NCBI GenBank assembly: GCA_014843695.1
Contig: CM026393.1
Location: 8,682,740-8,746,739 of the forward strand
Source of the DNA: Archivesica marissinica
Lineage: Eukaryota; Mollusca; Bivalvia; Venerida; Vesicomyidae
Length of the DNA: 64,000 nucleotides
Reading direction: 5' to 3'
Part shown: one piece after another, positions 1 through 11,929 of the stretch
Numbering within the stretch: the first letter of the stretch is position 1
Layout: each line of letters begins with the position of its first letter
Position numbers and translations under genes: made by a program
The notes under the pieces: model-generated
Seen by the model: only the letters and a program-made list of their open reading frames with translations
The model's database searches: none
What the model was told of the DNA's origin: nothing

Positions 1-117
1 ATCTGGGTACAACCAATCAAACATCTACATCCGGGTACAACCAATCAAACATCTACATCCAGTTACAACCAATCAAACATCTACATCTGGGTACAACCAA
101 TCAAACATACTATCAGA
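1..117. repeat. Minisatellite, 28-bp unit
   Basis: About four copies of a unit containing GGGTACAACCAATCAAAC occur, cut by the left edge of the window. Confidence 0.85.
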
Positions 118-738
118 TAAATCTTCCATTGTAACATTATTTATACTATCAGATACATCTTCCATTGTAACATCAGTTATACAATCAGATACATCTTCTG
201 GTGTAACATCAGTTATACTATCAGATACATCTTCCATTGGAACATTATTTATACTATCAGATACATCTTCCATTGTAACATCAGTTACACTATCAGATAC
301 ATCTTCCATTGTAACATTATTTATACTATCAGATACATCTTCCATTGTAATATCAGTTATACTATAAGATACATCTTCCATTGTAACATTATTTATACTA
401 TCAGATACATCTTCCATTGTAATATCAGTTATACTATCAGATACATCTTCTGTTGTAATATCAGTTATACTATCAGATACATCTTCCATTGTAACATCAG
501 TTATACTATCAGATACATCTTCCATTGTAACATTAGTTATACTATCACATACATCGTCCGTGTTGCAACATCAGTTATACTATCAGATACATCTTCCATT
601 GTAACATTAGTTATACTATCAGATACATCTTCCATTGTAACATTAGTATACTATCAGATACATCTTCCATTGCAACATCAGTTATACTATCACATACATC
701 GTCCGCGTTGTAACATCAGATATACTATCAGATACATG
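108..738. repeat. Minisatellite, about 36-bp unit
   Basis: About 17 copies of a unit built on ATCAGATACATCTTCCATTG alternate between CATCAGTTATA and CATTATTTATA variants, with diverged copies at the right end. The array lies just downstream of exon 16. Confidence 0.92.
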
Positions 739-832
739 TGGGAGGAGAATACTTCACTGTTCTAGAATGTCGGATTGCAGTTTCGCCAGGAGTGGAAATA
801 TGAGAAAGATTTGAAGTGAGATTGACAGATAC

Positions 833-898
833 CTGTGACAATGGTCGGGGGATACTTCTCTCGAGGCTGGTTCTCTGTTTGTAATCATCATACACACT
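833..898 (-). CDS. Exon 16 (last exon seen) of the coiled-coil gene
   Basis: The acceptor is AATTTGCAG and the donor is TCACAG|GTATCT; 66 nt, 22 codons, phase 0 on both sides. It encodes SVYDDYKQRTSLERSIPRP then LSQ. Phase 0 fits exon 15 directly. The donor shows that more exons follow beyond position 1, so the C terminus is missing. It is less certain than the others because it is short and 5.8 kb from exon 15. Confidence 0.62.
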
Positions 899-1041
899 CT
901 GCAAATTGTATCGCTGTAAGTAAACAAAAGAATGTAATTTGTTTCAATCAAAGCAATCAATGTAGACTACATTTGTACGATGAACTTGGAAGTTTGTATG
1001 AATGGCTTTACGTGACTATACAATAATAAGTTAAAGTAAAG

Positions 1042-1302
1042 TAAAGTGTTTGTTTATTATAGTGTCACCCCTATTTAAAGGGCCAGTCATTTCTGACTTA
1101 TGAGACACCTCTTTTTATGAACATCAGTACTTCCCGAATCCTATGCTTGTATGCCAGGCGCCAGGCTGGTAGGCAATCGGTAACCATTATTTAACTAGCT
1201 GGCGGCTCACCAACCGGCCATATTAGAACGAACCCCTGACGATATTCGAACCTTCGACCTCCCGCTCCGGACGCCTTAACCACTGGGCCACGGAGATATT
1301 CA
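1042..1302 (-). repeat. tRNA-derived SINE, family D
   Basis: Read on the minus strand, it begins with a tRNA-like head (CCGTGGCCCAGTGGTTAAGG ... GGTTCGAATAT) and continues into a body that matches 50880-51085 on the plus strand (GGCGTCTGGCGTGCAA-like, CCGGTTGGTGAACC-like). It is diverged. No target duplication was identified. Confidence 0.7.
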
Positions 1303-1770
1303 GTATACTTTTATTTCTGAAGACTTTGTGTTATATGAGTAATAATAAAAAATAACACAATTTATAGATGAGTGTATTCGTAAACTTTCACCTATACTGT
1401 TGACGGTATCGATAAACGTTTACCTTTGGAACTATACTGTTGCATTTATTTATAATGGTTCCCTTTAGAACTATACTGTAGAATATATGTTTACCTATAG
1501 AACTATACTGTAGAATATATTTGTAAACTTTCACCTTTAAAACTATACTGTAGAATGCATTTCTAACCTTTCACCTGTTGAAATGTGTTTGAAATCTTTC
1601 ACCTTTAATACTATATGAAATAGTTCACCTTTAATACTATACTGTTGGAACTATATCACAGATTTATGCCAAATGATAGAAACCTGCATCCCAGGAGCTT
1701 TATCTCAAAGACATTATAGCAGGAATTGATATCTCACACTCCTACAGTGCAATAAATGTATTCAAACACA
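1303..1770. other. AT-rich intron with degenerate 'AACTATACTGTAGAA' repeats
   Basis: Several diverged copies of a segment containing TTTCACCTTTAAAACTATAC (roughly 60-70 bp apart) lie between 1380 and 1660. This is an old decayed tandem repeat. I see no exon. Confidence 0.45.
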
Positions 1771-1774
1771 CAAC

Positions 1775-2828
1775 AAACCAGTGCATCTCTACAGCTATGT
1801 GTGCATCTCTACAGCTATGTGGCAGTTCTACAGCTATGTGTGTAACTCTACAGCTATGTGTGAGTTCTACAGCTATGTGGCAGTTCTACAGCTATGTGTG
1901 CATCTCTACAGCTATGTGTGCATCTCTACAGCTATGTGTGCATCTCTACAGCTATGTGTGCATCTCTACAGCTATGTGGCAGTTCTACAGCTATGTGTGC
2001 ATCTCTACAGCTATGTGTGCATCTCTACAGCTATGTGTGCATCTCTACAGCTATGTGTGCATCTCTACAGCTATGTGTGCATCTCTACAGCTATGTGTAC
2101 ATCTCTACAGCTATGTGTGCATCTCGACAGCTATGTGGCAGTTCTACAGCTATGTGTGCATCTCTACAGCTATGTGTGCATCTCTACAGCTATGTGTGCA
2201 TCTCTACAGCTATGTGTGCATCTCTACAGCTATGTGTGCACCTCTACAGCTGTGTGTGCATCTCTACAGCTATGTGTGCATCTCTAGAGCTATGTTTGCA
2301 TCTCTACAGCTATGTGTGCATCTCTACAGCTATGTGTGCATCTCTAGAGCTATGTTTGCATCTCTACAGCTATGTGTGCATCTCTACAGCTATGTGTGCA
2401 TCTCTACAGCTATGTGTGCATCTCTACAGCTATGTGTGCATCTCTACAGCTATGTGTGCATCTCTACAGCTATGTGTGCATCTCTACAGCTATGTGTGCA
2501 TCTCTACAGCTATGTGGCAGTTCTACAGCTATGTGTGCATCTCTACAGCTATGTGTACATCTCTACAGCTATGTGGCAGTTCTACAGCTATGTGTGCATC
2601 TCTACAGCTATGTGTGCACCTCTACAGCTATGTGTGCATCTCTACAGCTATGTGTGTATCTCTACAGCTATGTGTGCATCTCTACAGCTATGTGTGCATC
2701 TCTACAGCTATGTGGCAGTTCTACAGCTATGTGTGCACCTCTACAGCTATGTGGCAGTTCTACAGCTATGTGTGCATCTCTACAGCTATGTGTGCATCTC
2801 TACAGCTATGTGGCATCTCTACAGCTAC
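1775..2828. repeat. Minisatellite, 20-bp unit
   Basis: About 52 copies of TCTACAGCTATGTGTGCATC occur, interspersed with 19-bp variants in which TGTGCATC is replaced by TGGCAGT. All three plus frames stay open because the unit has no stop, so the long open frames here are artefacts. Confidence 0.97.
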
Positions 2829-3007
2829 GGTGACTATTACTATGGTAACTACTAAACATTCGCAATGTAATTAATTGTTCAGCAATCATCACGAAACAAC
2901 CAACCCAGAAATATATTTCCATGAATAAAACTGAAAACTCACCATCATAATTATATTCCAAGATTTGCTGCCACCAAACAAGGTGAAAACAATCATTTCC
3001 AGTTTGG

Positions 3008-3892
3008 ATGTGGAGAAATGCTCTATAATAATGTGTGTGTGAGTTGTCCCGGGGTTCTACTGTAGACATTGAGAAATGCTCTATAATAATGTGTGTGAGA
3101 GCGGTTCCGGGGTTCTACTGTAGACATTGAGAAATGCTCTATAATAATGTGTGTGTGAGCTGTCCCGGGGTTCTACTGTAGACATTGAGAAATGCTCTAC
3201 TATAATGTGTGTGTGAGCTGTCCCGGGGTTCTACTGTAGACATTGAGAAATGCTCTATAATAATGTGTGTGTGAGCTGTCCCGGGGTTCTACTGTAGACA
3301 TTGAGAAATGCTCTATAATAATGTGTGTACGTGAGTTGTCCCGGGGTTCTACTGTAGACATTGAGAAATGCTCTATAATAATGTGTGTGTGAGTTGTCCC
3401 GGGGTTCTACTGTAGACATTGAGAAATGCTCTATAATAATGTGTGTGTGAGCTGTTCCGGGGTTCTACTGTAGACATTGAGAAATGCTCTATAATAATGT
3501 GTGTGTGAGCTGTCCCGGGGTTCTACTGTAGACATTGAGAAATGCTCTATAATAATGTGTGTGTGAGCTGTCCCGGGGTTCTACTGTAGACATTGAGAAA
3601 TGCTCTATAATAATGTGTGTGTGAGTTGTCCCAGGATTCTACTGTAGACATTGAGAAATGCTCTATAATAATGTGTGTACGTGAGTTGTCCCGGGGTTCT
3701 ATTGTAGACATTGAGAAATGCTCTATAATAATGTGTGTACGTGAGTTGTCCCGGGGTTCTACTGTAGACATTGAGAAATGCTCTATAATAATGTGTGTGT
3801 GAGTTGTCCCGGGGTTCTACTGTAGACATTGAGAAATGCTCTATAATAATGTGTGTGTGAGCTGTTCCGGGGTTCTACTGTAGACATTGATA
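3008..3892. repeat. Minisatellite, 58-bp unit
   Basis: About 15 copies of a unit contain GTCCCGGGGTTCTACTGTAG and GAGAAATGCTCTATAATAAT. Some units have an ACGTGAG insertion variant, and adjacent variants recur in the same order (3300-3480 against 3720-3890), suggesting block duplication. Confidence 0.96.
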
Positions 3893-4052
3893 TACATGTA
3901 GTGCTGCTACAGTGCATTTATACCTTCCCCCACACAAATGTTTTGCATTACTTACTTTCACACGAAACTGCTAGAATATAGGTTTACAGAGCAGCATAAT
4001 TAAAGTGACTAATGAAAACACTGGTACCTATAACCTAGCCTATTACCTGGTC

Positions 4053-5165
4053 TATGTTGACTTGTAATCAGGAGGTTGTGAGTTCAAACCCTACCAGTAC
4101 CACGGTGGTGGTGTCCCTAGGCAAGACACTTACATCTACATTGCCTCTTCTCTCACCCATACTTCCATCAGGAATGAGGCCTCTTCTCTCACCCATACTT
4201 CCATATGGAATGAGGCCTCTTCTCTCTCCCTTACTTCCATCAGGAATGAGGCCTCTTCTCTCTCCCTTACTTCCATCAGGAATGAGGCCTCTTCTCTCAC
4301 CCATACTTCCATCAGGAATGAGGCCTCTTCTCTCTCCCTTACTTCCATCAGGAATGAGGCCTCTTCTCTCTCCCTTACTTCCATCAGGAATGAGGCCTCT
4401 TCTCTCTCCCTTACTTCCATCAGGAATGAGGCCTCTTCTCTCTCCCTTACTTCCATCAGGAATGAGGCCTCTTCTCTCACCCATACTTCCATCAGGAATG
4501 AGGCCTCTTCTCTCTCCCTTACTTCCATCAGGAATGAGGCCTCTTCTCTCTCCTTACTTCCATCAGGAATGAGGCCTCTTCTCTCTCCCTTACTTCCATC
4601 AGGAATGAGGCCTCTTCTCTCTCCCTTACTTCTATCAGGAATGAGGCCTCTTCTCTCACCCATACTTCCATCAGGAATGAGGCCTCTTCTCTCACCCATA
4701 CTTCCATCAGGAATGAGGCCTCTTCTCTCTCCCTTACTTCCATCAGGAATGAGGCCTCTTCTCTCTCCCATACTTCCATCAGGAATGAGGCCTCTTCTCT
4801 CTCCCATACTTCCATCAGGAATGAGGCCTCTTCTCTCTCCCTTACTTCCATCAGGAATGAGGCCTCTTCTCTCACCCATACTTCCATCAGGAATGAGGCC
4901 TCTTCTCTCTCCCATACTTCCATCAGGAATGAGGCCTCTTCTCTCACCCATACTTCCATCAGGAATGAGGCCTCTTCTCTCTCCCTTACTTCCATCAGGA
5001 ATGAGGCCTCTTCTCTCTCCCTTACTTCCATCAGGAATGAGGCCTCTTCTCTCACCCATACTTCCATCAGGAATGAGGCCTCTTCTCTCACCCTTACTTC
5101 CATCAGGAATGAGGTCTCGAGAGCGATTAAACTACCGCAATGTGGTAAGCACTTGCATAAACTAA
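4053..5165 (+). repeat. tRNA-SINE family A copy with an internal tandem array
   Basis: The tRNA-like head (TTGACTTGTAATCAGGAGG, then GTTCAAACCC) starts at 4053. The SINE tail (GTCTCGAGAGCGATTAAACT) is at 5113-5132. Between them one internal segment is repeated about 27 times. An uninterrupted relative lies at 24712-24935 on the minus strand. Confidence 0.85.
4140..5115. repeat. Minisatellite, 36-bp unit, expanded inside a SINE
   Basis: About 27 copies contain CCATCAGGAATGAGGCCTCT and TCTCTCACCCATAC or TCTCTCCCTTAC. The unit is the SINE family A internal sequence (compare CCTCTTCTCTCTCC...ATCAGGAATGAGG in other copies). Long open frames on both strands reflect a 36-bp stop-free unit. Confidence 0.97.
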
Positions 5166-5269
5166 TATAACCAAATAATTCATCAGGTTACTTAGGCAAC
5201 CAACCCACCAGATTACAAGAAGGTTGATGACAGGTTGATAAACTGTGTAATTGTAACTTAACAAATCAA

Positions 5270-5360
5270 CAGAGCTTCCATGGTGGAAAGGATGTGCTGT
5301 CCAGCTTGTAACAGAGAGCTGGTGAATGTGATCCCCGTGAGAACATCAGTGGTTGTACCG
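5270..5360 (+). repeat. Possible diverged SINE family A head
   Basis: CCAGCTTGTAACAGAGAGCT followed by GGTGAATGTGATCCC resembles the tRNA-like head of family A (TTGTAATCAGGAGGTTGTGAG...). No body follows. Low confidence. Confidence 0.35.
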
Positions 5361-5511
5361 TAACCCTTTCCTTCATAGAGATTTAGGTTAATATACTATT
5401 GTATCTCCATACAAACGACAGCCATTTAGCTATCATGCAGTGGATAAGTAGTCACCATATCTATCCCACCTCCATATAATATTACTGGGACTACATGAGA
5501 TTCTGGCCTTT

Positions 5512-6475
5512 GTAATGAATATTGGTTTGGCTACTGCATTGTCAATGTATGTCGTATTGGTAATGGCGTCAAGAGGTACTTCTATGAGGGAAAGGGTTTA
5601 TGAACATTGGTTTGGCTACTACATTGTCAATGTATGTCGTATTGGTAATGGCGTCAAGAGGTACTTCTATGAGGGAAAGGGTTTATGAACATTGGTTTGG
5701 CTACTACATTGTCAATATATGTCGTATTGGTAATGGTGTCAAGAGGTACTTCTATGAGGGAAAGGGTTTATGAACATTGGTTTGGTTACTACATTGTCAA
5801 TGTATATCGTATTGGTAATGGCGTCACGAGGTACTTCTATGAGGGAAAGGGTTTATGAACATTGGTTTGGTTACTACATTGTCAATGTATGTTGTATTGG
5901 TAATGGCGTCAAGAGGTACTTCTATGAGGGAAAGGGCTTATGAACATTGGTTTGGTTACTACATTGTCAATGTATGTCGTATTGGTAATGGTGTCAAGAG
6001 GTACTTCTATGAGGGAAAGGGTTAATGTATGTTGTATTGGTAATGGCATCAAGAGGTACTTCTATGAGGGAAAGGGTTAATGTATGTTGTATTGGTAATG
6101 GCGTCAAGAGGTACTTCTATGAGGGAAAGGGTTTATGAACATTGGTTTGGCTACTACATTGTCAATGTATGTTGTATTGGTAATGGCGTCAAGAGGTACT
6201 TCTATGAGGGAAAGGGTTTATGAACATTGGTTTGGTTACTACATTGTCAATGTATGTTGTATTGGTAATGGCGTCAAGAGGTACTTCTACGAGGGAAAGG
6301 GTTTATGAACATTGGTTTGGCTACTACATTGTCAATGTATGTCGTATTGGTAATGGCGTCAAGAGGTACTTCTATGAGGGAACGGGTTTATGAACATTGG
6401 TTTGGCTACTACATTGTCAATGTATGTCGTATTGGTAATGGCGTCAAGAGGTACTTCTATGAGGGAAAGGGTTAA
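5512..6475. repeat. Minisatellite, about 85-bp unit
   Basis: About 11 copies contain AGAGGTACTTCTATGAGGGA and CATTGTCAATGTATGTCGTA, with internally deleted copies near 6020-6100. The array ends directly against a truncated SINE family A copy. Confidence 0.95.
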
Positions 6476-6600
6476 TGGCAAAACACTCAAATCCACATTT
6501 CCTCTTCTCTCTCCATCATGGCGATATATTTCATCAGGAATAAAGTCTCGAGAGCGATTCAATTAATGTTGTAAGAACTTGTTCAGGCTAGAACAAATTT
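6470..6600 (+). repeat. SINE family A, 5'-truncated copy
   Basis: It retains the internal region (TTTCCTCTTCTCTCTCCATC) and the tail (GTCTCGAGAGCGATTCAATT, TTGTAAGAACTTGTTC). The tRNA-like head is absent, replaced at the left by the 85-bp array. Confidence 0.75.
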
Positions 6601-6668
6601 GCATAGATTTACAAATTGTGTATTAAATAATAATAATAATAAAAGACTTTATTTAAATGAGAAATTAC

Positions 6669-6840
6669 CATATGACTATCACTGCCTGTTGCACTGGTGC
6701 TATCCCTACTGGAGTCTGGGGACATGAGGGATCCAGGGAGACCCCTTGCACTCTGCTCCCTACTTATGTCCTGCTTGTTCCCTAGGGATCCTGGCAGGTC
6801 AAAGGCCACTTCCTCCTCATCCTGGTCCTTCATCAGCACC
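6669..6840 (-). CDS. Exon 15 of the coiled-coil gene
   Basis: The acceptor is GACTGTTAG and the donor is CATATG|GTAATT; 172 nt, phase 2 in and phase 0 out. It begins RVLMKDQDEEEVAFDLPGSL and is then Ser/Gly/Asp-rich (for example SPDSSRDSTSATGSDSHM), so it is probably a disordered linker. A 'PGSL' motif occurs twice. Confidence 0.85.
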
Positions 6841-6903
6841 CTAACAGTCAGCACAATGTCATAAACTAAGTACACTTTATTGACATAAGCTGATTGAAGT
6901 ATT

Positions 6904-7150
6904 ATGTTGGCTGTCCGATTAGTGCAGTGGTTAGCGCGCTCGCTTCTCACTAATGCCAACCGGGTTCAATCCTCGGACCGGGTAATATGTGATATGGTAC
7001 GATGGTCACCAGATTGGACAGGTGGGTTTTCTCTGGGTACGCCGGTTTCCTCCCACATGAATGACCACATTTACGCTTTCATCCGCGCCAACGAGAGTTA
7101 TTAATATAAGTTGTTAAAACTTGCTTCGGAAAATAAATAAAGTTTAAACT
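6904..7150 (+). repeat. tRNA-SINE family B, full-length-like copy
   Basis: The head TTAGTGCAGTGGTTAGCGCG with box-B-like GGTTCAATCC is followed by a body CCGGTTTCCTCCCACATGAA and a tail ending AATAAATAAAGTTTAAACTT. Other copies are at 19285-19470, 22140-22375, 23055-23275 and 36019-36263. Confidence 0.85.
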
Positions 7151-7225
7151 TTTGTTTTTGTTGGACGGTATTTACAGAAAAGTCTAAATATAAGGGTAAG
7201 AATAGCACTAAGTCTGCCACCATAC

Positions 7226-7341
7226 CGCATGAGCTCCTTGTTAATCTTCACCTTTGGTCGGACTATCTTGAGGTGTGTACAGTTGATGGGCAGTGAAAAT
7301 ATGCGTTCTGATCCTGGCAACTTGTGTGGACAGATCACCGT
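7226..7341 (-). CDS. Exon 14 of the coiled-coil gene; remaining putative zinc ligands
   Basis: The acceptor is TTATTTCAG and the donor is ATGCG|GTATGG; 116 nt, phase 0 in and phase 2 out. It begins TVICPHKLPGSERIFSLP and continues INCTHLKIVRPKVKINKEL. Joined to exon 13, this gives CxxC, six residues, CxH, 14 residues, CxH. That is a plausible zinc-ribbon-like fold, but I cannot assign it to a named domain. Confidence 0.87.
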
Positions 7342-7379
7342 CTGAAATAACACTTGATAATAAAGGCGTGTCAAAATAC

Positions 7380-8450
7380 ATTAATTTATGTAAATACATT
7401 ACTGGCATGCGCAAGTGAACATCATCATCTAGTTAAAGTAACCAGTCATTTAACAAAACATATTTGCATATTATTGTGCCTGTCAGATGACCCATCCATC
7501 TGGTGATGTGACTGGGACAATTGAGGATATTGTCCTCCCCTCAAAACGCGCATTTTTATGAATAAATTAGGTTAAAAACTGACATTTCATACCTCCATGA
7601 TTTATCAACATTTCTCTACAGAATCCTTCACGGTGTTTTTGTTACGGATTATATTTGTGAGCAATAGAGCATCAAAAATCACCTTGGATTCTTAGAGAAT
7701 AGAATAATGTTGCAGTTCATCAGGTTATGAACGACGATCACATGGGCTGAACCAGCCAATCAGAATCATGACATGACAAGATGTAATTATTGGTTATTAC
7801 AGATTACAGTTGTGTATCCAACTACAAAATTCCATGAGTAAAGATTTTGTTCTACAAGCTCACAATGAAACGGAATCACCTATAGATGTAAACATATACA
7901 CGCAAACACGGTTTGGACACCGTCTTGACCCAGATTCTTATAAACAGGTAAACAAACATTAAATATTTAAACATTTTGGCAATATACTACCTTCGACATA
8001 CTCTGTTTACTATGGTAGGTTGTTTTGTAACTGTATTCTATCCGTATTTATATAACTACTGATAACAAGTGAATATTAGAGAGTAAACACGAATCCACGT
8101 ACTAGTTTCGTCTATAAACCCCTTTCGTCTAACGATGATTTCGGGTAGTAACGTATTCATCCACATATACTGGGTACTCCCAGCACACACTACTGAGTAT
8201 GACAGGGTGGCGCTTGTCGGGGACCGTTGATAAACATCTCATTTGAGACACAGAATGTTGAAAATAACCACATACTACGGTCAAAAACAGCAATCTATCT
8301 ATCTATAGAGCAATACGACAGTTTGTCATATTGACCATGCCAGTCCCTAGTTGTTCTGCGCAGCTGCTTTTAAACTTTTACCACAACTTATTTTCATTAC
8401 CTTCTTAAATTATACTTTTAACTACTCATACTTTTAACGTCTTTGCGGTT
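7380..8450. other. Intron 13, no feature recognised
   Basis: This is unique-looking AT-rich sequence with no phase-compatible exon, array or clear transposon that I could support. A short tract CTATCTATCTAT occurs near 8292. Confidence 0.5.
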
Positions 8451-8451
8451 T

Positions 8452-8585
8452 TTGACGCGCAACATGTCTACGTCCCCGCGAGGGGTTCGACATTAGCGGA
8501 AGATAGATGTGCCCCAAACTAGTATCAAACCCGGGACCCATTGAATCCAAATAAGGCACTCTACCACTGTACCACTGGACAATGG
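8452..8585 (-). repeat. tRNA-like SINE, family E
   Basis: On the minus strand, CCAGTGGTACAGTGGTAGAG with GGGTTTGATAC forms a tRNA-like head. The distal part (ACGTCCCCGCGAGGGGTTCG, GGAAGATAGAT on the plus strand) recurs as a fragment at 29266-29318. Confidence 0.6.
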
Positions 8586-8817
8586 ACGACACACTAAGTA
8601 ATTCTCTGAACCATATAACCCATATACATTCGTTGGAACAGATACTGCGTCTAACTACGGGTAAATTTCAAGATTATGTGACACGTTGGTGTGTCATTCC
8701 TATACGAGTAATGCATATTTACGTTTGTTTACCTGTTAGTCTCGTTTTGGCGAAAGTAGGTCAAACAGTGCACACTATATAATAAGCCAAACCGTGTTTC
8801 CGTTACTAGTGCACTAT

Positions 8818-8965
8818 TTATCACCTCCCCAAGACTAGGGCAATATTTATCACCTTCCCACAACTAGGGCAGTATTTATCACCTTCTCCCCACAACTAGG
8901 GCAGTATTTATCACCTTCTCCCCACAACTAGGGCAGTATTTATCACCTTCTCCCCACAACTAGGG
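8818..8965. repeat. Minisatellite, 32-bp unit, contains exon 13 donor
   Basis: Four to five copies contain CCCACAACTAGGGCAGTATT and ATCACCTTCT. The rightmost copy is the last roughly 20 nt of exon 13 plus its donor, so the array is amplified exon-intron junction. Confidence 0.93.
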
Positions 8966-9122
8966 CAGTATTTGGCCTCCTTGAACTCCTCAAACGACTT
9001 GCCCTGGTTGTTAGACGTGTACATCATGGCAGCATATTTACTGAATACACGCTCCTGTGGGATGAACGGGTCTGAATCATCCTCGTCCTCATCTTCCTCC
9101 AGACCAGCAGACAGAATAGAGT
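8947..9122 (-). CDS. Exon 13 of the coiled-coil gene; acidic tract and first zinc-ligand pair
   Basis: The acceptor is TATATTTTAG and the donor is GAGAAG|GTGATA; 176 nt, phase 1 in and phase 0 out. It encodes an acidic tract (EEDEDEDDSD), then SKYAAMMYTSNNQ and ends YCPSCGEK. Both splice sites lie inside tandem arrays: the acceptor is the last of dozens of similar sites in a 2.6-kb array, and the donor is the first of several 32-bp copies. The GTGATA donor is weaker than the others. Using any downstream copy would add a premature stop. Confidence 0.84.
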
Positions 9123-11737
9123 CTAAAATATACCACAACAATAGCATGCAAACATGAACAATAGAATAGTCTAAATATACCACAACAATAGCATGCACAC
9201 ATGAACAATAGAATAGTCTAAATATACCACAACAATAGCATGCAAACATGAACAATAGAATAGTCTAAAATATACCACAACAATAGCATGCAAACATGAA
9301 CAATAGAATAGTCTAAAATATACCACAACAATAGCATGCAAACATGAACAATAGAATAGTCTAAAATATACCACAACAATAGCATGCACACATGAACAAT
9401 AGAATAGTCTAAATATACCACAACAATAGCATGCAAACATGAACAATAGAATAGTCTAAAATATACCACAACAATAGCATGCAAACATGAACAATAGAAT
9501 AGTCTAAAATATACCACAACAATAGCATGCACACATGAACAATAGAATAGTCTAAAATATACCACAACAATAGCATGCAAACATGAACAATAGAATAGTC
9601 TAAAATATACCACAACAATAGCATGCACACATGAACAATAGAATAGTCTAAAATATACCACAACAATAGCATGCACACATGAACAATAGAATAGTCTAAA
9701 ATATACCACAACAATAGCATATTCTAAATATACCACAACAATAGCATGCAAACATGAACAATAGAATAGTCTAAAATATACCACAACAATAGCATGCAAA
9801 CATGAACAATAGAATAGTCTAAAATATACCACAACAATAGCATGCAAACATGAACAATAGAATATTCTAAATATACCACAACAATAGCATATTCTAAATA
9901 TACCACAACAATAGTATGCAAACATGAACAATATAATATTCTAAATATACCACAACAATAGAATAGTCTAAATATACCACAACAATAGCATGCAAACATG
10001 AACAATAGAATAGTCTAAATATACCACAACAATAGAATATTCTAAATATACCACAACAATAGCATGCAAACATGAACAATAGTATATTCTAAATATACCA
10101 CAACAATAGCATGCAAACATGAACAATAGAATATTCTAAATATACCACAACAATAGAATAGTCTAAAATATACCACAACAATAGCATGCAAACATGAACA
10201 ATAGAATATTCTAAATATACCACAACAATAGAATATTCTAAATATACCACAACAATAGCATGCAAACATGAACAATAGAATATTCTAAATATACCACAAC
10301 AATAGAATATTCTAAATATACCACAACAATAGCATGCAAACATGAACAATAGACTATTCTAAATATACCACAACAATAGCATGCAAACATGAACAATAGA
10401 ATATTCTAAATATACCACAACAATAGAATATTCTAAATATACCACAACAATAGCATGCAAACATGAACAATAGAATAGTCTAAATATACCACAACAATAG
10501 AATATTCTAAATATACCACAACAATAGCATGCAAACATGAACAATAGACTATTCTAAATATACCACAACAATAGCATATTCTAAATATACCACAACAATA
10601 GCATGCAAACATGAACAATAGAATAGTCTAAATATACCACAACAATAGCATGCAAACATGAACAATAGAATATTCTAAATATACCACAACAATAGACTAT
10701 TCTAAATATACCACAACAATAGCATGCAAACATGAACAATAGACTATTCTAAATATACCACAACAATAGCATACAAACATGAACAATAGAATATTCTAAA
10801 TATACCACAACAATAGAATATTCTAAATATACCACAACAATAGCATGCAAACATGAACAATAGAATAGTCTAAATATACCACAACAATAGAATATTCTAA
10901 ATATACCACAACAATAGCATGCAAACATGAACAATAGACTATTCTAAATATACCACAACAATAGCATATTCTAAATATACCACAACAATAGCATGCAAAC
11001 ATGAACAATAGAATAGTCTAAATATACCATAACAATAGAATATTCTAAATATACCACAACAATAGCATGCAAACATGAACAATAGACTATTCTAAATATA
11101 CCACAACAATAGTATATTCTAAATATACCACAACAATAGCATGCAAACATGAACAATAGAATATTCTAAATATACCATAACAATAGAATATTCTAAATAT
11201 ACCACAACAATAGCATGCAAACATGAACAATAGAATAGTCTAAATATACCACAACAATAGAATATTCTAAATATACCACAACAATAGCATGCAAACATGA
11301 ACAATAGACTATTCTAAATATACCACAACAATAGTATATTCTAAATATACCACAACAATAGCATGCAAACATGAACAATAGAATATTCTAAATATACCAT
11401 AACAATAGAATATTCTAAATATACCACAACAATAGCATGCAAACATGAACAATAGAATATTCTAAATATACCACAACAATAGCATGCAAACATGAACAAT
11501 AGAATAGTCTAAATATACCACAACAATAGCATGCAAACATGAACAATAGAATAGTCTAAATATACCACAACAATAGAATAGTCTAAAATATACCACAACA
11601 ATAGCATGCAAACATGAACTATAGAATAGTCTAAAATATACCACAACAATAGCATGCAAACATGAACAATAGAATAGTCTAAAATATACCACAACAATAG
11701 AATATTCTAAATATACCACAACAATAGCATATTCTAA
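9121..11737. repeat. Minisatellite, 47/48-bp unit with 27-bp short form, contains exon 13 acceptor
   Basis: Units run CTAAAATATACCACAACAAT, AGCATGCAAACATGAACAAT, then AGAATAGT. From about 9715 onwards many are the short form lacking the GCATGCAAACATGAACAATAG part, so a 74-bp long-short dimer dominates. On the minus strand each unit carries TATATTTTAG or TATATTTAG, the exon 13 acceptor. Confidence 0.97.
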
Positions 11738-11929
11738 AATAGTTGTGACTAAATTGTCTTTAACCGACCGACTCCTGAAGCATTTAAACTCATGAAGTTG
11801 TATGCGAGAAATATTCACAATGCAATCAGATCAAACTTATACACTTGGAAATCCACCCCAATTGTGAATGATACTTATTTACATACATTTTCTCAGTCAT
11901 GGTGAGATATTTCATAAAAGATTAAACCA

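Noticed and set aside
1797..2874. Cys/Tyr-rich long open frames
   Set aside because: A product of the 20-bp tandem unit; the composition only mirrors the repeat.
5270..5345. Candidate minus-strand terminal exon (LDSTSFPPWKLC then stop after an AG)
   Set aside because: It has a weak acceptor and short peptide, and overlaps a tRNA-like SINE head. Exon 16 at 833-898 is a better phase-0 continuation.
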